A stretch of DNA of 64,000 bases, taken from positions 3,301,001 to 3,365,000 of the forward strand of contig JAZBRI010000008.1 in the NCBI GenBank assembly GCA_036874045.1. The letters run 5' to 3'. Origin of the DNA: Cymodocea nodosa. Lineage: Eukaryota; Streptophyta; Magnoliopsida; Alismatales; Cymodoceaceae. The notes under the pieces are model-generated. The model was given only the letters and a program-made list of their open reading frames with translations. It made no database searches and had not been told where the DNA came from. This document shows, piece after piece, positions 36,291-48,400 of this stretch. A program made the position numbers and the translations under genes. Position 1 is the stretch's first letter, and every line of letters begins with the position of its first letter.

Positions 36291-37495
36291 TAGTTTTAGT
36301 AATGCTTTTGTTTTCTTTGATCTCTCCTTATATTAATTGAATGATTTAAGTTTACTTCACCTCTATTAATGGTTTTTAATTGATAAAGACATGTTAAATT
36401 ACGAAAATGATTAGAATGTATATTTGGATGACATTGAATTTTGCTTTGCATTTCTTTGAATATATCTTAGAAAATCTTAAAGTCTTAAGAACATTTAACT
36501 TTATAATGTTTCAAGTTTTACTTTAGATAAGTTTCTTATAAATCGACCTATATTCGCATGCTATTTATGATAGGCACTGTGCACTTGCAATTATAAATTT
36601 TAAAACTAGGTTTTTATAATGTGATTATTACAAATACCTTGAAGCTCGTACAAGTATCATTTTGAAATTATTGCAAAAATCTCCCTTATACATATTATTA
36701 AATGTTGTTTACACCTAGGTAATAGTTACATAAATCATTCTATTTCATGTTTATCGTATTGAACTGTAGGAACAAATTGAATCTGTGGAGTTATTGCGTA
36801 ACTTAATGGATCCAATTAATTCATCGGAATTAGTCAATTGAGTTATGTTAACTCCACATATTAGTTATTATATCTAATGTGCGATGATGAACAATTACAA
36901 GAATTACATCAGAAAATCACATTGCATAATTCATGTTCATGATCTTTGTCGTGGAATGAAAAAGCAATTACAACCATTGATGTATAGGAAAGAATAATCT
37001 AGCTAGTCATCTTTGCGTTAGTAATTGTTATTGAAAAAAATATAAAATGATTGAAAAAAATCGAGATCATAGCATGGTTTGTGCAACATGATTTCCTTAT
37101 GCATTTCTTGTAAACTACTCATAATCAAATATTAGAAAATAATTAGTCCATAGAGTTAGTGTAATTCAACATATTTCATTGACTTAACTATTAACTCAAT
37201 AAACTAACCTCATTGAGCGTAACTCAATGAATTCATTAAGTTCTGTAGTTTAATAAAATAAATACATATAACATTATATAACATTTAACAATTTATATGC
37301 AAAAGAAGTAATTTCTAATAATTCATAAATGATAATTAATTAGCCATTGATTCCTTTAAATTATGTATATTTTTAATTAAGTCTTATAATTGTATAAATG
37401 TAGTATAATAACTTAATTCTCATATAATAAGCTAAATACAATGTAATTAATTATTCATTAACCACTAATATTATACATAATTTCATTTTAAACAC
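36291..37495 (-). mobile_element. Older LTR remnants, Athila-like
   Basis: A GATCGAC...GCACTTGCA-like block near 36545-36590 in inverted orientation, class 1 hairpins near 36790-36860 and 37150-37230, and a minus-oriented LTR end at 37290-37495 followed by a polypurine-tract-like complement. These are diverged, mixed-orientation fossils. Confidence 0.5.
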
Positions 37496-38080
37496 TTTCC
37501 CGTACCTAAGTTTTACTAATCCCTTAGCAAACCTACTATGATCTTACTAAAATGTTTCTTTTCCTAAAGTGCCAGGACTACGTTACTTATCTTTTTTAAA
37601 TTTGCACCTTCATACAAAAATCCAATATTAGAAAGTTATTTAATCTCACACATATATCAATTCAAATAGAGATTTATGTACATGTTTTTCACTATCCTAG
37701 TCTAATTTCAAACCATATGTACTTTATATAGATGATGATATTAATCAAGACTTTAATGTATATATTCTCATCCTTTGAAAATATTGATGTATTTTGGTAA
37801 CAAGTGTACTCATCATATTTATTGAAAATCATTGCTTACTTGTTGATTGTAAAAATTTCTTGCCTTGACTTTAAAATAATGGAATTACATAAATGGTGCA
37901 AATGTATTTTTTGTTGAGATCGATAGCTAATGCTTGTATTCTTTAAGATGTATTTTTTCGATGTAATACTTTAAGGTTCTATCAAGTATGCTATTAATAA
38001 AAATAATTGAAATATTTGTGAATATTAGAAATTATAGAATTAATGTTTCTAACATTATATTAAAATTTTTTGTATAAATT
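37496..38080. other. AT-rich intergenic DNA
   Basis: The beginning matches internal Athila-like sequence (CTAATCCCTTAGCAAA). The part from about 37930 may already belong to the decayed transposase that follows. No gene is present. Confidence 0.35.
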
Positions 38081-38560
38081 ACAAGTAAATATTACTTAGT
38101 AGATGTTAGTTATCTTAATAGGTTAGATTTATTACATCATTTTGGGGTGTAATATATTACTTAAATGACTATAATTTTTATAAATTTCTAATAAATGTAA
38201 TTGAAAATTTAAATTACAGGCATTTATAATTAAGTACAGTAATTAAACGTATATTTGGAATAATTAAACATCTATTTTCAACTTTACAAGGTTATATACC
38301 ATTTCCTTTTGAAACATAGAGAAATATTGTTTTAGTATGTTTTTTAATTTACAATTTTATTTGGAAATCAAACAAAGTAGATTTACTTGAATATCTTTAA
38401 GAAGAATTATAATAAATGCTAGTTGATGATGTTAGACAAGCTTTTTCAAAAGAATATGCATAGTTACTTTTGGATCAAGTTAAGATTATATAAAAAAGTT
38501 GTTGATATAATGAGTGACAATACATGAAAAATACTTGAGACAACATTTGTGAAATGTATA
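38081..38560 (+). pseudogene. PIF/Harbinger transposase relic (DDE_Tnp_4 type)
   Basis: Three plus-strand frames carry the C-terminal landmarks of PIF/Harbinger transposases in the right order. KYYLVDVSYLNR (38088-38123) holds the second catalytic Asp and corresponds to the usual KYYLVDAGYPN. NLNYRHL then VIKRIFGIIKHLFSTLQGY (38200-38298) corresponds to RH..LRNVIERTFGVLK. RNIVLVCFLIYNFIWK (38322-38370) corresponds to the QRKIVLACCALHNFI end. Several in-frame stops and at least one frameshift (between 38130 and 38200) show that it is dead. The N-terminal half is missing or unrecognisable. Confidence 0.8.
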
Positions 38561-39236
38561 TTATATTATAAATATTATCACATATAACTTTTTGTATTAT
38601 TAATTAATTTTGTTAGATACAAAAAATCTTTAATTTATCATTTTTATCATTTTTTATTTTATGAAAAAACACACATATTTTACATTCTTTAACTTTTTGA
38701 CATTTTATTTTCTATAAAAAACACATATATTTTAAATTATGTTATTTTTTATTTTATACACAAATATCTATATTTTCTACTTAATTTTTGTTATTTTCTT
38801 TTCATTATTTTCTAATTACACAAATACCTATATTCATTTAAAGACGTAGTATAATGTATATTTTAAGAATGCAAAAGATGTCAAAAAATATAGTTCTTCT
38901 ATGATAACAATATATAATATTTTTGTGGTGACAATTGTTTGTTTATTTTTATATCATAAAAAAATATTAAAATTAAAAATTTAACATTTGTTGATAATTT
39001 AAATATATCAACTTAAAATCGAAGATTGCATTTGAAATAAATAGGTAAATTTTGTTAATATTTATCTTAGATGAATCTTTATTATCCATAATATTTAATC
39101 TAGTATATCTAAATCATATATAAGTACTTAACTTTAATATTTTTTTCTTTGATATATATATTTTAAAAAGTTAAATACAGACTAATCTGTGATCTAACGA
39201 GTAATACGTATGGATTAAAAAAAAATCTAATTTTTC
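38561..39236. other. AT-rich DNA before NAA15
   Basis: Repeated ACACATAT and CAAATACCTATAT words in A/T-rich DNA. No feature was recognised. The NAA15 core promoter should lie near the right end. Confidence 0.4.
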
Positions 39237-39406
39237 AGTGACGAGACGAGCAGACCGAAGTGGAGCGGCGGTGGACGAGAGTGAGAGAGAGAAAGTGCCC
39301 GGAGCATCTCTTGCGTCTCTAATCTCTTCTCTACTTTTTGCCCTAGAGAAGCAGAAAACTACTCTGTTCGCCGCAATTCCACCACATCCTCCCCTCGGCG
39401 TGGGAC
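39237..39406 (+). promoter_or_regulatory. NAA15 5' leader
   Basis: A GC-rich stretch that starts abruptly after AT-rich DNA and leads to the ATG at 39407 (context GGGACATGG). It probably contains the transcription start and 5' untranslated region. Open frames across this stretch do not match any protein. Confidence 0.45.
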
Positions 39407-42400
39407 ATGGCGCCGCCGCTCCCTCCCAAGGAGGCCAACCTCTTCAAAGTCATCGTCGTAAGCTCCCAAAGTCCCTTCCTATCATCGTCCATTCGTCTGA
39501 TGCGGGGACCCGACCGGTGTTTCTTCCAATCCCGGATTGTGTATTTGCGAATTTTCTCGAGCCTATAAAAGGCTGTGCTTTTATGTGATGGTTTACCACC
39601 GGTGGTCGACTCCTGCGCCGCCACGGCTGCACTTCGTCTACGTTGGGGATTCACGCCATTTGAGTAGAGAGGAGAAGTATCATTTCTCTTGTTTTTCCTT
39701 CTTCTCCTTGTTATGGTGTGGCCTAGAAGCGGGTCAAGAGAGAGGTGGTTATGTTATTATAGGCTTCTCCTTTGTCAGAGCTGTTACTCATGCACTAGCT
39801 CTTGACTCGAAAAACACTCGGTTCATTCCCGTTATTGTCCCTTCACTCAGAATTCGCTGTTTAGTGTGATTGATTCGTTAATGGTCTGTCATTCAGATTG
39901 CATGCCAAACACCTTACTTGAGTGTTTTCCATTGCTTTTCCCATTCATTAGTACATAAAGAATAATTACCTAATTTGAATTTCACGCTTCTCGGTCTTTT
40001 TCTTTTGCTGAAATGATATAGTGGAAATGTTTCTTCTTATTCTAAGATGGACATGAATGATATTTCAGCAGAACACATTGCCTTTTTTTAAATAATCGTA
40101 CATGCTTTATTCTAAGGCGTTTCTTTGGGTGCAGAAATGTTATGAAACCAAACAATACAAAAGAGGCATGAAGTCTGCAGACACCATACTGAAGAAATTC
40201 CCTGAGCATGGAGGTACGATTGCATTTTGAGGTTGTGAATAACTAACAGAGGAATAGAATGATGGGATTAGTATCGCAAGCATCATAGTATTACTATGAT
40301 GGGATTTGTTTCACACTAATACTTGGAATTAACTAATGATGGGATTCGTTTCACACTAATACTACGAGGTCATGAATAACTAATAAAAAAATTTCCTGAG
40401 TTGCATTTTCTTTTTAAATTTATGAGGGCATATACTGCATTAGCTATTGCATACAATAACAATAATCTAAGCTATAATCCTAATACGTGGGATCAGCCAT
40501 ATGAATCCTTTTTTTTCATGTATTTCTATTCATAGTAAAATCTTCATTTAAATTACATAAATTTAAATCTTTTTTCAAAATTCCTAATCAATTAATTTTA
40601 GGCCTTCTTCTACTTCTTTTAGTTTTTTCTACATCAATTATTCTCTTATTCTAATTGGTACATGTTTAGATCTCCTAAGGATATGACTAAATCACTTAAG
40701 TTGATTTTCTTTCATCTTATCTTTAATTGGTGCAGCTTCTACTTTATTCTTAATAAAATTTTTAGACAAAGCCCCCAATGAAAAGTAAAGGAACCGAAAA
40801 GAAATCCATGCTCCTTGAGTACTATTAGAAACCCCATTTTGACATCACAACTCTAGTAGAGGAAGAAGGGGTTGCAAAGGAGAGGGAAGCCAAACATTGT
40901 GCCTCAAAGGATACCTAAGGAGGAGTTGCAGTGGGATTGGAGTTTGGATGCTTAGGAAAAGTTTGTTGTAATATCTCATATATTGTGGTATTTATAGTTG
41001 GTGGTGATGAGTAGATGATAGTTGGGGATTGGTGAATTTTGCTCAACCACGTGGTTTTGTGGTAACAAACTCATAGGCAACAGTTCAACATCTGTATTAC
41101 TGTTGGTTATTGCATTAGCTCCACATGCTGATTGTACCATATGGGGAGGGCTCCATGTTACACTATGTAATGAAGTTGAATTGTTTGTTAGGCATGTTTG
41201 GCCCAGCCTGCCTTGTCAGTTTGTCCCTTTAGGAGTGGCCAAAAACTCATTGTGCGAATAGGACAAGTGTGACAATTGCTCTGGTTAGGTCAATCACACC
41301 ATGGAAATAAAGGAAGTATGGGTCATGCAAATGATTGATGTGACCTGAGTGGTTGACCGGCTTTGTTGGCCAATTGGTGTGAGTGTGGCCTATTTGGTCG
41401 GGCCATTTTGTATATGTGAGGGGACCAATCTGACCAACCACCCATCATAGGGCTTTTTTTGTTTCATAGAGTTACAATTTTTTATCAATAAAAAATAAGT
41501 AAATATAAATATATTTATGTATAACAAGTATCACAATCATCATAATAATTGAGTAAAATAAGTTATAATTCAATTACATCTAATACAATTTCAAAAGCAT
41601 ATTTTTATCATGTGCAAGTGTCACTCATGAATAAATGCTTAAATTTCAAGAAAAAATGAATTTGTAAAACGTACAATTGAAGTTATAAATGCAAAAAAGT
41701 AACAAAATAGTGAAATTATATTAATGAAAATAACTCAAAAGTTGAATTTAAAAAAATTAAAAATGGTCATTTAAACAACCAAAAATGGAAAAAACGACTG
41801 TTTTTTCTCAGAAGTATAGGAAAAAACCCATTTAATTCGAAAATAGCCCTTTTCCAAACCAATTTTCCTTCTTTCCAAAAAACAAAATGGATTGAGGAGA
41901 AGAACATTAGGATTTAGGGATTCAAAAATGGCCATTCTTTCCTTTTTTACAATAATTATTCAAATAGAAGTTTTTTGACATTGGTTTGGTTCTTAAATTC
42001 CAAGCTTCAAAATTTCCCAAGCAATGCAAATTTTGACACCTTTTGGTAAGTTATATACTCTGGACCTGCTCATACTTCAGCTTTTGACAGTGTCAATGTG
42101 GAAGCTGTTATTGATTTTTAACACTATTTTGACATGCGTTCTTGCATTCATTCTTTCATAATATTTTAGCTTTTTGGTTTTTATTTGAATACCTACTTAA
42201 ATTTTTACAAATGAATTCATCTATTATGATAATTGACCTTTTTTGTTTTCTTCTAGAAACATTGTCGATGAAAGGACTAACCTTGAATTGCATGGGTCGT
42301 AAAACTGAAGCATATGAACTTGTCCGGCTTGGTTTAAAGGTTTGTACTTGTGGGGATTCTAATGATCATTAAATATCTTACAGAAAATCACATCTGCTGA

Positions 42401-45400
42401 GCACTTATGTCTTTACATTGGGATCTGCAGAATGACCTTAAAAGTCACATTTGTTGGCATGTTTATGGACTTCTTTATCGGTCAGATAGGGAATACAGAG
42501 AAGCTATCAAGTGCTACCTCAATGCTTTGAGGATTGATCCTGACAACATTGAAATTTTGCGGGATTTGTCTCTGTTGCAGGTTTGTGTTGGTTTCAATTT
42601 CAAAAGCACAAGTCTTATCAATCATGCCTTGTTGTCACAGTTTACTCTCTATGGATGAAATTACTGTGTTGAACTTCTATTGTTTGTTGGCATTTCTACT
42701 TATGTTCATTTGAAAGGAATCTCTCTCTTCTATTTGATGGTTTATGGTTTGTTTTTGTTGAGGGGGAGCCCTGTTGTAGTGATAATATCACTATATTGTG
42801 ATCTAGAGGTCATAAGTTCAAATCCTAGGTAACAACTTCTCCATTTATGGAGGTAAGAAGGCAGACAATTGGATCCTCACTAGACCTCAAATTTGCGTGA
42901 GATTTGACCACTAGTCTACCCTTTGTCATGCTACTACTACTATCAAATCTCACATTACCCAGAGGAATATATAATCAATTAAATTGTTTCCCTTTTTTCA
43001 GTTTGACATCTACTTCTCCTTTTTATGAGAAAAAGTGGGTTGAGACCCTTACTACTAATTAATCAAGTGAAAACAAAACAGAGGGATCGAACAAGGAGTA
43101 CTTTCTCTATAGTGAGTCTTCAAAAAAATCTCTGTGGTGAGTCAAATGAATAGCTAGGCCTTTTGAATATGATCTTTTTTTCAAAAGGGTAAGGAAGAAT
43201 CTCAGTAGATAAGATTAACGTAGGTAAAATTACAATAAGAATGATCAAAGTGATATTTCAAAATGAACAAAAAACAAACTTCCTGATATAAAGAAAGAGA
43301 AAGCCTATAGAAAAAACACTTAGAATAATCCCTTAGCTCTGGATTAAAGTCAGGGCCCAAGTAGAAAAGAAACAAATAGCTCTGTCAATATGTCCCTTTC
43401 TGATATAATCTTGCAGGTACAAATGAGGGACTTGACAGGGTTCGTTGAAACCAGGCAACAACTTCTCACTTTGAAATCCAACCACCGCATGAATTGGATA
43501 GGCTTTGCTGTTGCTCATCATTTGAATTCCAAGTACGTCTTCACCTGCAATGCATTTATGCCTACAATTAGTTCTAAGTTGTACCCCTTTTTATATTTTC
43601 TGTATGCTATCATCAACATTTTAAGCATTACTACATTTACCAGTATTTCTACATAACATCAATAGGGCTTCCAATCATAGTAATTTAGCAAGAGTAGCAA
43701 TACCCTGCCCACATGCTAATTTAATTTTGAGATTCTACCATATAAACTGTTACTCACGTCCATAACCTTTCATTTTTCTCAAGAAAATAATACCTTTACA
43801 TTTGTTTGTGGGATTAAATTTACAATTTGTTTCCTTTCTTATCCAATGGTTATCTTCTTTAAATTATATTACCTCATCAACTTCATGCCCGGTTGACTGA
43901 CCATCATCTTATTCTTCCTAATCATGTTAGTTGAAGGATATATGTTTGTAAAATATTTGATACTTTCCCCAATATGCTGTTATTAATTAACTTAAGAAAA
44001 TCTTAAATACTGATGCAATATTCTATCGATTCCTGATTATAGACACATGATGATGGCTTGGGATTTACAGAATCAGTAAACTTTATGACCCATTGCTTGC
44101 TGAATTTTATAAGTGACGACAGTTTGTTTTAGAAACATTATATCATCATAATGGGCATGATTTCTTTCAATAAAGGATTCATGACAGACATGATGGTCCT
44201 CCATGGATTGATTCCAAATGTACATTTAAATATGGCAAGGATGAAACACTGTAGTAGAATTGTTACTTTTGTTGTTGTGCATTTGTCATATTGTGGCTTA
44301 GACAGCCACATGAGGAAACCAAAGAGAAACATAAACCATACGAGCAGTGACAACTTCAATTTGGTAGTTACAGATTAATTTAGGTGACTTTTTCTTTTTT
44401 GAGCTGTTAGGAAGCATAATATTCAACTTGAAAAGTACAACATAACATACAAGCCTATCAACATGATAGGAGAAGACAAAGGAAAAACCAAAGAAATATA
44501 GAATGACAAGAACTAAGAATTGATTGGAATTGACTGATTTTTTTAATGGTTTGGTTTGATTAGGTTCTTCAGAAAAGGTGTTTTGGTTTAGTTGCAGAAT
44601 TTCTAGATATGTATGGTTTGGTTCATGTTCCTACCATAACTGTACCAAATTGAACCATGTACAGTCTCTTACCATTGGGGTAGGATGATGCTACCACATG
44701 CTATCTATTTTTTTTTGCCATGGATTGATTTAGGGATTAACAAATTGATCTGGATTAGCGAAATATCATCGATTTGAATTGATTTTTTAGATGACTGACA
44801 TCGATACTAGTTGTATTTCTAGTATTGAAAGGGATTGATCGATCTATCCTGTAGGATCGTTAAAGTTGGAGAACTTTTTGAATGATAGAAGGTTAGATCA
44901 ATCAATCCATGCAAAAGATTAATTGATTTAGCGAAGGCTTCTTCATTGAAGTGTTGCATCTTTGCCTTTGTTGTTTGACTGCCAAAGCTTTTGTTGTTGA
45001 TCACCAAATCTTCCATTGCTTTGTAGATCATGAGAATTCATTGGGGTTTTTAGTGGGTGGAACGGTGGAAGAAGAAGAAAGGAAGGAGGGAGTGACTTGC
45101 ACAGATGAGAAGAAAAGAAAAAAAAAGTGAAGGGGAAGGAGAGAAAGAGAAAGAAGAAAAGAAAAAAGAGAGAAAAAATGAGTAAAAAAGAAAAGAGAAG
45201 AGAGAAAGAAAAATAAAAATATTATTTAAAAATCATATTTAGAAAATGGTGAAAGTATTAAAAAATCATAAATTTTTTTGATATTTTTTAAATTTTTAAA
45301 AAAAATTATGTTTACTTATAACAATTTTCTTCTACCTATCTCTTATATTTTCACAAACTTCATTTTCTATTTTTTAAAATTATTCATGTGAGATTTGAAA

Positions 45401-48400
45401 AAAGATATTAAGTACATTACAGGAATAAAAATTTATAATTTACTTTAAAATCTTGTAATCGATAAAATTTTTAATTATGGAGATTATAGAGAAGGGAAAG
45501 AAAGAAAGAAAAAAAGAGAAGTGAAGAGAGAAGAAAAATTGCAAAAAAATTATTAGATAAAAAATGATGGAAGTATTAAAAAGATCACAAAAAATCTTGA
45601 TATTTTTTAATTGTTTTTCAAAATTATGTTTTCTTATGAATAACGTTCCTCTTTCACCTATCTATTATATTCTCACAAATGTTATTTTATATTTTTTTAA
45701 TTAACTCATGTAAGATGTTTTTAAAAGATATTAGCAACATTATAGGAATAAAAATTTATAGTTTACTCTAAAATCTTATAGTCAATAAAATTTTTAATTA
45801 TGGAGATTATGGAAATTCTCTAGTACTGTGCATAATCTTATTAATTTATGTTTCATGTATGAATTGTAACTTAAATTCTATTTAAATGTAACTTAATAAA
45901 TATTGAACTATAATCTAGATTCTATTGAAATTTACTCTAATATATATTAAAATGTAACTTGGTTTTTATTAAAATATAATCTGAAATATATTGAATTGTA
46001 ACTTATATTATATTCAATTGTAACTTAGATTTTTGACATATAATTGGAATTTTTAATCATTTGTCATTATGAGTTTTATCTATTTATTTATATATGATCT
46101 AAAAATTTTCTCATGTATGCAACTACTATATCTTTATCTAATTGATATTTTATACATGATAATTGCCTAGAAAATTTATCTAGGTGTTTTTATATCCTAA
46201 TTATAGGTTGTTTTATCTTATCCTTGAGTTTCAAGTTAAAATTGAGAGTTTTTTGCCGTTTTTAAAAAAATATTGTGTTTCCACTGATATGATCCTTGAT
46301 CCTTGATACACTTTCTTTTTTTAAAGGACCGATCCTTGATATGATACTGATATTTGAATCTTTGGATTGATTGTGTTCAACAACTATTCCATGGTTTGAG
46401 AAGCAATCTTAGAAAATGAAAGGCCTTGGTTTTATCAAATGGTTTTAGTTTGGTCATTGGCTCATGATGATGAGTTGGCCAAGACACATTCCAGTTATGC
46501 ATGGATTGATATCTTTATTAATTTTCAAGTTGATGTTATAGTGTGGATGTAGAACTAGTTCTCTTCAGCTTTTCTGTTATTTTCATTGTTTTCTTGGGTT
46601 CTCTCTTCTTTGTAAGGGTCAACTTTGGTGCAACAGTAAGGTTGCTTCATTATGATCTTTAGATCATGAGTTCAACTATAGTAAACAATTTCACCATTTG
46701 TTAAGATAAGGTTGCATATAATTAGATTCTCAAACCCCATGTTGGTGGAAGCCTTGTGTATTGAGTTTGCCCTTTATATTTGCTTCATTTTTTAAACTTA
46801 TTTTGGTATAATATTTTTTTGTTAGACAAAAAATTCATATGTTCAAATTGAAGATCTTCCATGTATTACTTTCCGAAGGATGGATGGTATTCTGACTTTG
46901 TTATTTTTGCTTTGGAACCAATATGCTCATTTAAGTACACCTCTATATTGTTGGGTATCTTTTGTATTTGAAAATTCTCAATATCTGGCATTGCAATGGT
47001 GTTGATTTGATATGTATTTTGCAAATATTTCTTGTTTTCAATGTATTATGATTACTATTAATGTGACATCTTGTCAGTTTGTTTTGCAATAAAATTTCTT
47101 TCTTCATTATTTCATTGTTTGGAATAGAAGAATTTTTTGATAAATTTTGTCTATGTTATCTATCTTCTAGTTGCTCAAAGGCTGTTGAGATTTTGGAGGC
47201 TTTCGAGGGGACACTAGATGATGATTATCCACCTGAAAATGAACGTTTTGAACATGGTGAAATGCTTCTATATAAGGTGCTAAATGCTGATTTTGCTAGT
47301 TATACTTGGATCTTTTTTTATTGGAGGATGGGATTTATTTCAGAGGTTGGATTGTTGGACTTCTGGTTTGCCATGGACCTTCAAATATTCTGATTCTTTT
47401 CTGCATTAGAATTAAGTAGAATGCTGCTGTTCTAAATCGAGCACTCTATAGCTCCATTTTTATATATTCTTGTGCTTATGTACTTGATATCATCATTTTC
47501 AGCAGTTTCTCTTGCTACTTGAAATGCTTGGTTTAATGGTTAGGATTTGCAAACCTGGTCCATGCAAAATATTTTGTGGACTGTGTTGTTAGTGCATTTA
47601 TTCAAGCTTGATGTCAAAATATAATTGTTTCTTCATCTTCATGGATTAGTAACCTTATCAAGAATATTATTTCCCGTGGACATGTGTCAACTGTAAACAA
47701 AGAGAGAACTCTTGTCCTGGAATCTTCTGATTTATATAAATGATACAAGATTCTCGTATGAGCATCTTCAGAAAATATACATTATATTGTAGTAGGGGAT
47801 CTTCTAATAGAAATTAAATTTTATTGCAGATTTCCTTATTAGAGGAATGTGGGCTTTTTGAGCGTGCACTTGAGGAATTGCATAAAAAGGAGAATAAAAT
47901 AGTAATAGTTACATCTCTTGCAAAAATTTGAAGAATATTTATATTTTTTTGAATACCTCTGACTGAAGGTTCCATTGTAACATTTACCAGGTAGATAAAT
48001 TAGCTTTTAAGGAACAGCAAGTCTCATTATTTGTGAAGCTTGGTCGACTTGAAGAAGGAGAGAAGATTTATAGATCGTTGCTCTTTCTGAATCCTGATAA
48101 TTACAAGTAAGAAACTGGTTATGTCGTGGATCTGTGTTTATCTGTTTAAGCTCCTTAAGTTCATTTAAACAACTGTTTTTTTCCTGTTTTTGAAACATTG
48201 AATTTTCTTTCATTCAGGTACTACATTGGCTTGCAGAAATGCTTAGGTCTCTATGTTGAAAATGGTCAATATACTTCTAATGAAATTGACCAGTTATATT
48301 CATTCTACAGTTCACTTAGGGAGCAATATGGCTTGTCTTCTGCAGCTAAGGTAAAGTAATCCTTTCATGAATTCAACCTACAGTATCAACAATTTTCAAG

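Noticed and set aside
39238-39588. 116-codon open frame over the NAA15 start
   Set aside because: It runs through the leader, exon 1 in another frame and intron 1; the family match fixes the ATG at 39407.
42800-42830. tRNA gene suggested by a box B-like sequence
   Set aside because: No cloverleaf can be formed; the sequence belongs to an Au-type SINE.
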